A stretch of 8,885 nt of DNA, from positions 1 to 8,885 of the forward strand of contig CAMWMW010000041.1 in the NCBI GenBank assembly GCA_947175455.1. The letters run 5' to 3'. The notes below the pieces were generated by a model, which did no database searches, was not told where the DNA came from, and worked only from the letters and a program-made list of their open reading frames with translations. The DNA is from an uncultured Porphyromonadaceae bacterium. Its GTDB lineage: Bacteria; Bacteroidota; Bacteroidia; Bacteroidales; Muribaculaceae. Position 1 is the first letter of the stretch, and every line of letters begins with the position of its first letter. The position numbers were made by a program, and so were the translations under genes. Shown here piece after piece: positions 1 through 6,747 of this stretch.

Positions 1-1481
1 GCATGATTGTCTTCGGGATAGTTGCGTTTTCTGACGCTGTTGAGCAGCCGGGCGGCTTCCGCCTTTTTGCCGGAACGCAGCTTGCATTCGGCAAGCGAAT
101 AGATGACTTCGGGCAGTCGTATCTCGGTGTAATCACTTTCCATCTGATGCGCGTCTTCGTCACTATAGAAAGGATATTTGGCGAAATGCCATCCTGAATT
201 ATGGTCTCCGTTCATCAGCACGCTGTTTTTGTCAGAAGGCCATTTGTCGGGAGCCATACCCTGGAATTTACCCACGGCGTCACGGAGGTAAAGATCATAA
301 GGGGCTTCCGGGGCACGCAGAAGTTTTGTCGCGCCTGTTTCCGGATCGACATACTCCAGATGTCCGAAAAGGAACATTCCCTCTCTGCGGCTGTTGCCGA
401 GATTGCGGTAGAATTTCATGCGGACATCACCGGGATATTTACGGAAATTCTGCACCGGCATTCCAAGCTCGTAGTCATAAAGCTCGCCATTGAGGTCATA
501 GCTCGGCGAAGCTGCATATTTGGTGTTGTGTCCCACTCCGGATTTGGTATCATTGAAGAACACCGCCGCCTTTGCGGGAACTGTCCACGCATATGTATCG
601 CCGTCATAATGCCAGTGTGTATAACCCTTTGAGGCAGGGAATCCGAAAATCACCTCGTCGCATCTGTCGTTGTCCCAGTCGAAAGCGGCGTCCCAGCTGT
701 CGGCAATTCTGTAATCGCCATATACGCCTTCAAGAATATCCTGAGCCACGAGAGCACAGTCCGAATAACGCTCCGTGCCGGTGTATACTTCCGCGTTCAG
801 ATAGAGACGCACCAGCAAAGAGGCGGCTGCCGCCTGTGTCCATTGTCCCTGAAGAGTGGCGTTGGTGCCGAGACCTTCTTTCTTCACAAGAAGTCTTGTG
901 CAATCTTTGAGTTCATTCTCGATGAAGCTGAAAAGCACGGCAGGATCAGCCTGCGCCTCGTTGGGCATGTCGCTGTAGGTAGTGACAAGAGGCACATTGC
1001 GGAAAGCGTCGAGAAGACGGATATAGAACCATGCCCTCAATGCGCGGCACTGCGCCTTCAGGTTGTTGAACTCGACATCGGTGAAACCGAACTTTTCGGG
1101 AGAGAAACGGCTGAGATCCTCGATAACGAGGTTGCACTGCATGATTCCCTGAAAGCATCCGTTCCATTCCGTCTGTGCCTCGCCGAGGTCATCGACAGTC
1201 CAGGTGTGATAGTGCAGGCGTTCCCATTTGCCGCCGTCATACCACCATCCGTCACGAGTCGGGGTGATGAGCTGGTCGGCGGTGAGTTCGTTGAGCACAT
1301 GGCGGCTGCCTATGCTCCAGAACGCATGCTCGAAAGGACGGAATGTGGCGCGTATCACATCCATCTTGGTGTTATAATAGTTCTCGGAGCCAACCTGATC
1401 GTAGAGAGTTTCGTCAAGATCGGTGCATCCCGACAGCATCGCAAGCGATGCCGCTGCTGCTATATGATATAGAAATTTCAT
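1..1481 (-). CDS. SusD/RagB-family outer-membrane nutrient-binding lipoprotein (3' end cut by window edge)
   Basis: This is the surface lipoprotein partner of the adjacent SusC barrel; the family captures oligosaccharides or other nutrients and caps the transporter. Translating leftwards from the ATG at 1481 gives 493 codons with no stop before the edge. Residues 1-19 form a lipoprotein signal: a short Lys N-terminus, a hydrophobic stretch, then LSGC with Cys19 as the lipidated residue. Residues 141-166 (LKAQCRALRAWFYIRLLDAF then RNVPL) match the SusD TPR-helix pattern. Residues 451-486 (YTEIRLPEVIYSLAECKLRS, then AARLLNSVRKR) match the conserved C-terminal SusD region, so the protein is nearly complete; SusD proteins usually run 500-600 residues. 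The gene starts 21 bp after the susC stop, with AGGAA four bases before the ATG, so the two are probably cotranscribed. The substrate is not readable from the sequence. The family call is firm. Confidence 0.96.
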   Translation of the reverse strand, partial: MKFLYHIAAAASLAMLSGCTDLDETLYDQVGSENYYNTKMDVIRATFRPFEHAFWSIGSRHVLNELTADQLITPTRDGWWYDGGKWERLHYHTWTVDDLGEAQTEWNGCFQGIMQCNLVIEDLSRFSPEKFGFTDVEFNNLKAQCRALRAWFYIRLLDAFRNVPLVTTYSDMPNEAQADPAVLFSFIENELKDCTRLLVKKEGLGTNATLQGQWTQAAAASLLVRLYLNAEVYTGTERYSDCALVAQDILEGVYGDYRIADSWDAAFDWDNDRCDEVIFGFPASKGYTHWHYDGDTYAWTVPAKAAVFFNDTKSGVGHNTKYAASPSYDLNGELYDYELGMPVQNFRKYPGDVRMKFYRNLGNSRREGMFLFGHLEYVDPETGATKLLRAPEAPYDLYLRDAVGKFQGMAPDKWPSDKNSVLMNGDHNSGWHFAKYPFYSDEDAHQMESDYTEIRLPEVIYSLAECKLRSGKKAEAARLLNSVRKRNYPEDNH

Positions 1482-1502
1482 TTTTCCTGTTTTAGATATC
1501 TG

Positions 1503-4493
1503 TTAGAAATCGAGGGTCAGACCGGCTATGAACTGACGGGTGGAGGGATAGTAGGAACGTGATCCCTGACCGCCGGGGGTCAGACCGTTGACCTGATAGG
1601 TCGATGGATCCACACCGCTGAAGCGTGTGAGCGTGAACACATTCTTGACCGTGCCGTAGATTCTCAGCTTGCTGAGGAACCTGCAATTGGGGAAATTGAA
1701 TGTGTATCCGAGCGTCACCATGTCGAGTTTGAAATAATCTCCCTTCTCAAGGAAGTAGTCGCTCACGATGGGAGCGGCATTGGGAGACACATCGAAATTC
1801 TTTCCATATGCCTTCTTCAATACGTTTCCGGTGAAATTACGTGTGCCGTAATAGAAATCATGGATATTGAAGATGTCATAATCGAATGCTCCGCGGAAGA
1901 AGAGCGAGAGATCAAAATTGCGGTAGCGGAAATTATGGGTTGTGGAAAGAGTGAACTTCGGCATTCCGTTGCCTACGATGCATCGGTCTTCCTCGGTAGC
2001 CTGTGAGGCACGGATTATGTCGCCGTCCTTGTCATAGACAAGCCAGTCGCCGCCTGAAGTTATTCCGGCGTAACGCCACATGTAGAAATTGCCGACAGGC
2101 TGACCTTTTTCTATACGCTGCAGGTAATAGAAGGGATAGGGATCCTGTGTGCCGCATTCAAGATAATAGTCCTGACCCACATAGCGTGAATTACTGAAAT
2201 TCACGAACTTGTTGCTCATGACAGTGCCTATGACACCGAAATCATACGAGAACCTGCCGTTGTCCACGACATTGAAGTTGAGATCGAACTCAAAGCCCGT
2301 GTTTTTCATTGTTCCCACATTCACGAACGTCGATTCATGGATATTCGGGGGAACGGGCACATTATAGTTTCCGAGCAGATCCTGCTGGGTGCGGTTGAAG
2401 TAGTTGAGCGAACCGTAGATTCGGTTGTCGAGCAACGAGAAGTCAAGACCTACGTTCCAGTTCTTTCCTTTCTCCCACTTGAGGTCGGGATTGACATTCT
2501 TTCCGGGTCCCCACACCTGGAAATACTTGCCGTTGTAGTAATAATATCCGAAGCCGCTCATGGTGTTGATGGAGTTATAGCTTCCGAAGTCCTGGTTTCC
2601 GGTCACACCGTAGTCAGCACGGATCTTGAGGTCGTTGACCCATGTCACGTCTTTCATGAAATTCTCCTGCGAGATACGCCATCCGGCTGAGACCGCCGGG
2701 AAATTACCCCATTTGTGGTTATGTCCGAACTTTGAGGAACCCTCATGACGCAAGGAGGCGGTAAAGAGATATTTGCCTTCGTAATCGTAGCTTACACGTC
2801 CGAAGAATGAGATGAGCTTGGAATCGTTCTTGTAACTTCCCATCATCACTTCACCCTCCTCTTTCGCCCATTCGCCTGAACCGAGGTTGTCGGCGCCGAG
2901 ACCATCGTTGGGGAAGTCTTTGTTATATGCGTTGAAGCCTGAAGACTGGGTATACTGGTAGGAATATCCTACCATCGCCTTGATGTTGTGACGGTCGGCT
3001 ATACGGGTGCTGTAGTTCGTAAGCCACTCGAGAATATACTGTCGGTCTTTGCTGTAGCTGCGGCTTGCCTCTCCCTCGTGACCGTTGTTTATGCATTCGG
3101 TGCTTGTGGACGGGCGGAACCATGAGTCGTTGTTGCTGTACTGATGGTCGGCAAACATGATCTGAGTGCTGAGATTATGGGCACTGTCACCGTTCTTTGC
3201 GAACAAGGGAAGTAGATTAAGCTTAAGAGTGCCGTCCCAGTCCAGAAGCTTGGTGTCGGAATGATTGGTTTCGAGCACCTGACGCTCAACCGGGTTGCTG
3301 CCGACAACCTGACCGTTGAAATTATAATACTGCGCCGGGTTTTCAGGATTCATCAGCGGTGTAGTGGGATTCGCCTCAAGCGCGTCTTTGAAAACTCCCC
3401 AGTCGGCATTGTCGCGATATATGATGCGGGGAGCCACATTGAGCTGCACTGTGAAGAGTCCCCCTTTTGTGGTATGCGAAACCGAGGCACGCGCTCCATA
3501 TTCCTCGCGGTTCGAGCGCAGATCGATACCGTTGGCGTCGCGGTAGTCCGCGCTCACGCGGTAGTTGCTTCGCTCGTTGCCTCCGCTGACCGTGAGCGTG
3601 TGGTGCATGGCGAAACCGGTGCGTGTCACTCCGTCAAGCCAGTCATAGTTGCCGCCGAGGTCTACACCGCGGTCTCCCCAGCCGAGACGGACATCGCGAT
3701 AATCCTGCGCGCTCATCATGTCAAGCTCTTTGTTTATCACATCCCAGGCGAATGTGCCTGAATATGATGTGTGGGTCGCGCCGTCTTTGCTTCCTTTCTT
3801 GGTTGTCACCAGAATGACACCGTTTGAACCCCGGGTACCGTATATGGCGGAAGCGGCGCCGTCCTTGAGGATGTCGAAAGAGGCTATGTCGTTGGGGTTG
3901 ATATTGGTCAGGTTTCCCCCCGGCACTCCGTCTATCACGATCAGCGGACCGAGACCTGCCGCACGCGACGAGACACCCCTTATCTGGATACTTGCCTGGT
4001 TGTTCGGGTCTCCGGCACCGGTGTTTGTGATCGACACACCCGGCACTTTACCCTGAATCATCATCGATGGATCGAGAGAACTGACTGAAAGGAAGTCTTT
4101 CTCTCCTACGTGCGAGATTGCGGATGTAAGCTCTTTTTTGTCCATGGTGCCGTAACCGATCACCACCACTTCATTGAGCATCTCCGAATTCTCTTTCATC
4201 ACGACATCTATGACACTTCTCCCTTTTACGGATTCTTCAAGAGTGTCATATCCTACATACGAGAATTTGAGTTTTCCTTTGGCATCAGCCTGAATACTGT
4301 ATTTACCGTCAATGTCGGTAATGGCACCTGTCTTTGTGCCCGAGACTGTCACGGTGACTCCGATAAGAGGCTCACCCGTGTGGTCAGTGACTGTTCCGCT
4401 GACTGCAAGCTGCTGGGCATTTGCAAAGCCTATGCCGCACACAAGCATCAGGATCAGGGAAAGACACTGAAGCGTTCTGTTACTCTTTGTCAT
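1503..4493 (-). CDS. SusC/RagA-family TonB-dependent outer-membrane transporter
   Basis: This 996-residue outer-membrane barrel imports SusD-captured substrate into the periplasm using TonB energy. Residues 1-26 are a signal peptide with likely cleavage after ANA. Residues 30-101 are the carboxypeptidase-regulatory-like beta domain typical of SusC (VSGTVTDHTGEPLIGVTV). A TonB-box-like motif NEVVVIGYGT lies at 107-116. The plug spans about 117-235 and contains IQIRGVSS, LIVIDGVPGG and DILKDGAASAIYGTRGSNG, the SusC/RagA signature. The remainder is the 22-strand barrel, ending in the aromatic terminus LTLDF expected for barrel assembly. Length is normal and the frame intact. susD follows after 21 bp and a TPR/HTH regulator lies upstream on the same strand. 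The Shine-Dalgarno is weak (AAAGCGAA), usual in this phylum; the start is supported by the signal peptide. It is probably driven by the promoter at 4582-4612. The transported substrate is unknown. Confidence 0.97.
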   Translation of the reverse strand: MTKSNRTLQCLSLILMLVCGIGFANAQQLAVSGTVTDHTGEPLIGVTVTVSGTKTGAITDIDGKYSIQADAKGKLKFSYVGYDTLEESVKGRSVIDVVMKENSEMLNEVVVIGYGTMDKKELTSAISHVGEKDFLSVSSLDPSMMIQGKVPGVSITNTGAGDPNNQASIQIRGVSSRAAGLGPLIVIDGVPGGNLTNINPNDIASFDILKDGAASAIYGTRGSNGVILVTTKKGSKDGATHTSYSGTFAWDVINKELDMMSAQDYRDVRLGWGDRGVDLGGNYDWLDGVTRTGFAMHHTLTVSGGNERSNYRVSADYRDANGIDLRSNREEYGARASVSHTTKGGLFTVQLNVAPRIIYRDNADWGVFKDALEANPTTPLMNPENPAQYYNFNGQVVGSNPVERQVLETNHSDTKLLDWDGTLKLNLLPLFAKNGDSAHNLSTQIMFADHQYSNNDSWFRPSTSTECINNGHEGEASRSYSKDRQYILEWLTNYSTRIADRHNIKAMVGYSYQYTQSSGFNAYNKDFPNDGLGADNLGSGEWAKEEGEVMMGSYKNDSKLISFFGRVSYDYEGKYLFTASLRHEGSSKFGHNHKWGNFPAVSAGWRISQENFMKDVTWVNDLKIRADYGVTGNQDFGSYNSINTMSGFGYYYYNGKYFQVWGPGKNVNPDLKWEKGKNWNVGLDFSLLDNRIYGSLNYFNRTQQDLLGNYNVPVPPNIHESTFVNVGTMKNTGFEFDLNFNVVDNGRFSYDFGVIGTVMSNKFVNFSNSRYVGQDYYLECGTQDPYPFYYLQRIEKGQPVGNFYMWRYAGITSGGDWLVYDKDGDIIRASQATEEDRCIVGNGMPKFTLSTTHNFRYRNFDLSLFFRGAFDYDIFNIHDFYYGTRNFTGNVLKKAYGKNFDVSPNAAPIVSDYFLEKGDYFKLDMVTLGYTFNFPNCRFLSKLRIYGTVKNVFTLTRFSGVDPSTYQVNGLTPGGQGSRSYYPSTRQFIAGLTLDF

Positions 4494-4519
4494 TTCGCTT
4501 TTGAAAGAATTAATTTCAT
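4490..4519 (-). CDS. Possible 9-codon leader ORF overlapping the susC start
   Basis: An ATG at 4519-4517 opens a frame reading MKLILSKAK and ends at a TGA (4492-4490) that overlaps the susC ATG as ATGA. That arrangement is typical of translational coupling. No convincing ribosome binding site precedes it, and an ORF this short arises by chance easily. It is therefore recorded as a possibility only. Confidence 0.2.
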   Translation of the reverse strand: MKLILSKAK

Positions 4520-4537
4520 GGTTAAGTCAGATTGACG

Positions 4538-4568
4538 GCAAGAGGCGCAGGCCTGCAATACCTCTCGC
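4538..4568 (-). promoter_or_regulatory. Hairpin in the predicted susC 5' leader with a self-complementary loop
   Basis: Read on the minus strand, GCGAGAGG (4568-4561) pairs with CCTCTTGC (4545-4538) over 8 bp, including one G-U pair. The 15-nt loop contains GCAGGCCTGC (4556-4547), a perfect 10-bp palindrome. The stem would start about 7-8 nt after the predicted transcription start and end 45 nt before the susC ATG. No U-tract follows, so it does not look like an intrinsic terminator. It could stabilise the leader, pair with an antisense RNA, or dimerise through the loop. The pairing is seen directly; any function is inference. Confidence 0.45.
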
Positions 4569-4581
4569 TGCAACTCACTTG

Positions 4582-4612
4582 CAAAGATATAGAGATAAAA
4601 ATGCAATATCAA
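4582..4612 (-). promoter_or_regulatory. Bacteroidales-type promoter of the susCD operon
   Basis: On the minus strand TATCTTTG (4589-4582) matches the Bacteroidales -7 consensus TAnnTTTG exactly. A TTG (4612-4610, in ATTG) sits 20 bp upstream, as expected for the -33 element. Transcription should begin near 4575, giving a leader of about 80 nt before the susC ATG at 4493. It is the only TAnnTTTG match I found on this strand in the gap between the regulator gene and susC. Confidence 0.7.
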
Positions 4613-4641
4613 TGCCTTATATTGAAAATATAGTTGAATAA

Positions 4642-4661
4642 ATAATCAGTTATCTGATTAT
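4642..4661. repeat. 8-bp perfect inverted repeat upstream of the susC promoter, candidate operator
   Basis: ATAATCAG and CTGATTAT are perfect reverse complements separated by TTAT. The repeat lies about 30 bp upstream of the -33 element of the susC promoter and about 97 bp beyond the regulator stop codon. It is AT-rich with no T-run, so it is a poor terminator. Its position upstream of the core promoter suits an activator binding site, and the HTH regulator encoded next door is the obvious candidate ligand. Binding itself is inferred. Confidence 0.4.
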
Positions 4662-4757
4662 CACAGGGTTGAGGTTAATTATAACGTTTGATTTGGTAGT
4701 GATTTCCAAGTAAAGGCACTCTTGTTTTCCCGGAAACCGGCGGCATTCCGGAGAGCG

Positions 4758-6413
4758 TCAGCGGCCGATTTTCTGGATTTCCGATTCGAGACGGTTTCTG
4801 TCTCCGCGGGCTTTGTTGCGCACCCTGGTGCGGTAGTTGTATATCGTTGTAAGGGAATAACGCAGGAACTTAGCGATCTTGTCGCTGTCGGTGATGCCGA
4901 GTCTTATCAGGGCGAAGATCCGCAACTCCGTGTTGAGGGTTCCGGCTTTTTTGGGCACTATAGCCTCTTCCGGCAACAGCAGGGCGTTGAAATCCTCCAC
5001 AAACGTCGGGAACAGATTGAGAAAGGTCTTGTCAAAGCTGTCGTAGAAAAGTTTCAGCTCGTCATCCGTCATTGATGTGGACTTGACAAGTTTCTTCAGT
5101 TCCTCAAGTTTTCCGGAGTTAAGAAGTTTTCCCACAGACTTGCGGTAACTGTCGAATTTTTCTATATATCCCAGACACTGATCCATGTAACGCCCTATAT
5201 AAACCTCTTTCAGCTCCGAGTTTTCAGCTATGGCATTGTTTGCCTCACTTAGTTTCTCATTGGAGGATTTAAGTTTGTCGGTCAGCTCGTTAAGCCTGCC
5301 ATATGCCTCTTCTATCTCCTTACGCGCCCGGCTGATGCGGCGCATCTGCTTGAGGAGATAAGCCATCATCGCAACCAGCAGCAATGTCAGCACTGTAATT
5401 ATGATTATCGTTTTCTTCAGCTCCCTTTTCTGTTTCTGTACGGTATCGATATAGACCGCGTTAATCTTCGGATAGGAATCGTTAAGTTCGATTATGCGCA
5501 GGCGGGCGTTGCAGGCAGAGGCGTCCTCAAGGGCTATTTTCATGAAATCATAGGCACGGTTCAGATCGCCGTCTTCATAGAGGAGAAGCGCCAGCTCCCG
5601 CAATGAGACATATTCCCTGACCGTCGACTGCAGGTCGGATATGGAAGAAATCAGCAGCTGCTCTTTCTGTGCGTCACGCTCTCCAAGCAAACCGTATGAT
5701 TCGGAAAGTGTCCATGCGCATATCGCTTTTTCATGTACAGAAATATCCTTCCCGTCGAGATACCCTTTGAGCACTCTGACAGCCTCCGCAGGATTGCCGG
5801 AATTGTTCAGGGCATCCGCTTTCGTAAGCACATAAGGAAGGGATGAAGGATCATTTACAGCCATTATCGAATCACGATACAACTCTGTCTTGAGCCGATA
5901 CTCCCGTTTCTCCGCAGGAAATGCCGCGTGATCGGCAAGAAGTCCGTACAAAGTGCGCTTTATATGATAATAATAGGGATGCAGATATCCGGGAAGCATG
6001 CAGAACCTCATTGTGTCCATGATGGCAAGAGTCTCGCTGTACATACCGGTTGTGCAGAGTATGTTCGCCCGGTTCATCCTGGCATTTGTGACAAGAACCG
6101 GATCTCCTATTCTCTTTGCCAGAGCCTCCTGACGCAGACTGACATTATAGGCGGAATCCGAATTAAAAGGATGATACTCCCCGTATAGATCGTTCAACAG
6201 ATAGAAACGTCTGTGTTCATCCTTCTCCGACTTCAATGCCGCATACAGATCCGCAAGCCTTTTCTCTTTTGCCGAAAGAAACACCTCGCGACGGGCAATG
6301 ACATCTTCCAGCTGATCCATAAGAGAATCAACTGAAACCTTGTCCGCACGTGCCGCGAGAGACATACAGAACAAAACAACCGGTAATATCAATCGTTTTA
6401 AATGTATAGTCAT
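4758..6413 (-). CDS. Membrane-spanning TPR/HTH transcriptional regulator (DUF6377-like) next to susCD
   Basis: Probably a one-component transmembrane regulator of the neighbouring susCD operon. I chose the ATG at 6413 because it begins a good signal peptide (MTIHLKRLILPVVLFCMSLAARA, then DKVS). An in-frame ATG at 6461 would add 16 unlikely residues. Of 551 residues, about 24-325 are alpha-helical repeats resembling TPRs and would be periplasmic. A single membrane helix lies near 333-354 (TIIIITVLTLLLVAMMAYLL), followed by a basic stretch and a coiled coil (about 355-405). The C-terminus (about 494-536, ELRIFALIRLGITDSDKIAK then FLRYSLTTIYNYRTRVRNKA) is a LuxR-like helix-turn-helix. There is no kinase or receiver domain, so it differs from hybrid two-component PUL regulators. 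From memory this layout matches the DUF6377 family often found beside SusC/SusD genes; I could not run a search. It may share a transcript with susC or be expressed separately. Confidence 0.85.
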   Translation of the reverse strand: MTIHLKRLILPVVLFCMSLAARADKVSVDSLMDQLEDVIARREVFLSAKEKRLADLYAALKSEKDEHRRFYLLNDLYGEYHPFNSDSAYNVSLRQEALAKRIGDPVLVTNARMNRANILCTTGMYSETLAIMDTMRFCMLPGYLHPYYYHIKRTLYGLLADHAAFPAEKREYRLKTELYRDSIMAVNDPSSLPYVLTKADALNNSGNPAEAVRVLKGYLDGKDISVHEKAICAWTLSESYGLLGERDAQKEQLLISSISDLQSTVREYVSLRELALLLYEDGDLNRAYDFMKIALEDASACNARLRIIELNDSYPKINAVYIDTVQKQKRELKKTIIIITVLTLLLVAMMAYLLKQMRRISRARKEIEEAYGRLNELTDKLKSSNEKLSEANNAIAENSELKEVYIGRYMDQCLGYIEKFDSYRKSVGKLLNSGKLEELKKLVKSTSMTDDELKLFYDSFDKTFLNLFPTFVEDFNALLLPEEAIVPKKAGTLNTELRIFALIRLGITDSDKIAKFLRYSLTTIYNYRTRVRNKARGDRNRLESEIQKIGR

Positions 6414-6420
6414 TCTTTCG

Positions 6421-6428
6421 CAAAAATA
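6421..6428 (-). promoter_or_regulatory. Possible -7 element of the regulator gene
   Basis: TATTTTTG on the minus strand fits TAnnTTTG, but no TTG lies at the expected distance upstream. A start site 5-7 bases downstream would fall almost on the ATG at 6413, giving a leaderless or nearly leaderless mRNA. This is a weak call because the stretch is AT-rich and a chance match is likely. Confidence 0.25.
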
Positions 6429-6473
6429 ATGATTTTTCCTCAAACACATATACCCAGACATGTTTTTAACATT

Positions 6474-6487
6474 TTGTCATTTGACAA
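6474..6487. repeat. 14-bp palindrome TTGTCA-TT-TGACAA upstream of the regulator gene
   Basis: TTGTCA and TGACAA are perfect 6-bp inverted arms with a 2-bp centre, about 60 bp upstream of the regulator start. TTGTCAAA recurs at 6636-6643, pairing with TTTGACAA at 6480-6487. The compact dyad is the shape of a dimeric-repressor operator. The protein that would bind it is unknown. Confidence 0.4.
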
Positions 6488-6516
6488 TCCGAGTCCGAGA
6501 GTGTGTTTACTTTTAA

Positions 6517-6580
6517 CTCAGAAACTGTTTAAAGATGCACTATATAAAAAATTTCGAATTAAATTTAAACAGTTTCTTAG
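6517..6580. repeat. Long inverted repeat (16 of 17 bp arms, 30-bp spacer) in the divergent intergenic region
   Basis: The arms 6517-6533 and 6564-6580 are reverse complements with one mismatch; their inner 14 bp (AGAAACTGTTTAAA against TTTAAACAGTTTCT) are perfect. The AT-rich 30-bp spacer shows no TAnnTTTG promoter. The repeat lies between two divergently transcribed genes, so a terminator role is not expected. It could form a hairpin or cruciform, be a pair of operators, or be the remnant of a small mobile element. No target-site duplication is apparent. Confidence 0.6.
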
Positions 6581-6652
6581 GTTGGCATAATCTTATTCAT
6601 GTAAAACTCAGACACTCTCTGACACCTGTTTTGATTTGTCAAAAACTGTTTA
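6522..6652. repeat. Three copies of AAACTGTTTA, candidate operator array
   Basis: The 10-mer AAACTGTTTA occurs at 6522-6531, inverted at 6566-6575, and again direct at 6643-6652. Each copy contains the dyad AAAC-W-GTTT, so each could bind a protein dimer. The first two copies form the core of the long inverted repeat; the third stands alone. The direct repeat AACTCAGA (6515-6522 and 6605-6612) and the inverted pair GAGAGTGT/ACACTCTC (6497-6504, 6612-6619) fall in the same stretch. The sites lie between the divergent regulator and MATE genes, so either or both could be controlled. AT-rich composition makes some recurrence expected by chance. Confidence 0.4.
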
Positions 6653-6675
6653 CAAACCCGTTATTTTTTATTTAA

Positions 6676-6696
6676 CATGATTAATTTTCAATCATG
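6676..6696. repeat. 7-bp inverted repeat over the -33 region of the MATE promoter
   Basis: CATGATT and AATCATG are perfect reverse complements with a 7-bp spacer. They cover the position where the -33 element of the MATE promoter should lie (about 6685-6688), where the match to TTTG is poor. A repressor bound here would block polymerase, so this is a plausible MATE operator. The role is inferred from position alone. Confidence 0.35.
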
Positions 6697-6708
6697 AATT
6701 AAATTGAG

Positions 6709-6716
6709 TAATTTTG
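6709..6716 (+). promoter_or_regulatory. -7 promoter element of the MATE gene
   Basis: TAATTTTG, followed by CA, is an exact TAnnTTTG match 31 bp before the MATE ATG at 6748. The expected -33 element about 20 bp upstream is weak (ATTTTC near 6684-6689). Transcription would start near 6722, leaving a leader of about 25 nt with only a weak ribosome binding site. Confidence 0.55.
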
Positions 6717-6747
6717 CAGAAATATATATAATCCAAAAAGAATTGGG

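Larger units (their letters stand above)
6414..6747. other. 334-bp divergent intergenic control region without a gene
   Basis: This AT-rich gap separates the leftward regulator gene from the rightward MATE gene. I see no convincing coding frame, tRNA or other RNA gene. It contains the putative promoter elements and the inverted and direct repeats listed separately, concentrated between 6474 and 6696. Confidence 0.7.

Noticed and set aside
843..1472. 209-codon open frame on the plus strand
   Set aside because: It lies entirely antisense to the well supported SusD coding sequence, has no recognisable domain or start signal, and is a shadow of that gene's codon use.
3261..3761. 166-codon open frame on the plus strand
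   Set aside because: It is antisense to the SusC barrel region and shows no family resemblance; the SusC frame is intact and clearly real.
4642..4661. Terminator of the regulator gene
   Set aside because: The stem is AT-rich with no U-tract and lies about 97 bp beyond the stop; an operator role fits its position better.
6517..6580. Intrinsic terminator
   Set aside because: The stem is AT-rich, lacks a T-run, and both flanking genes are transcribed away from it.
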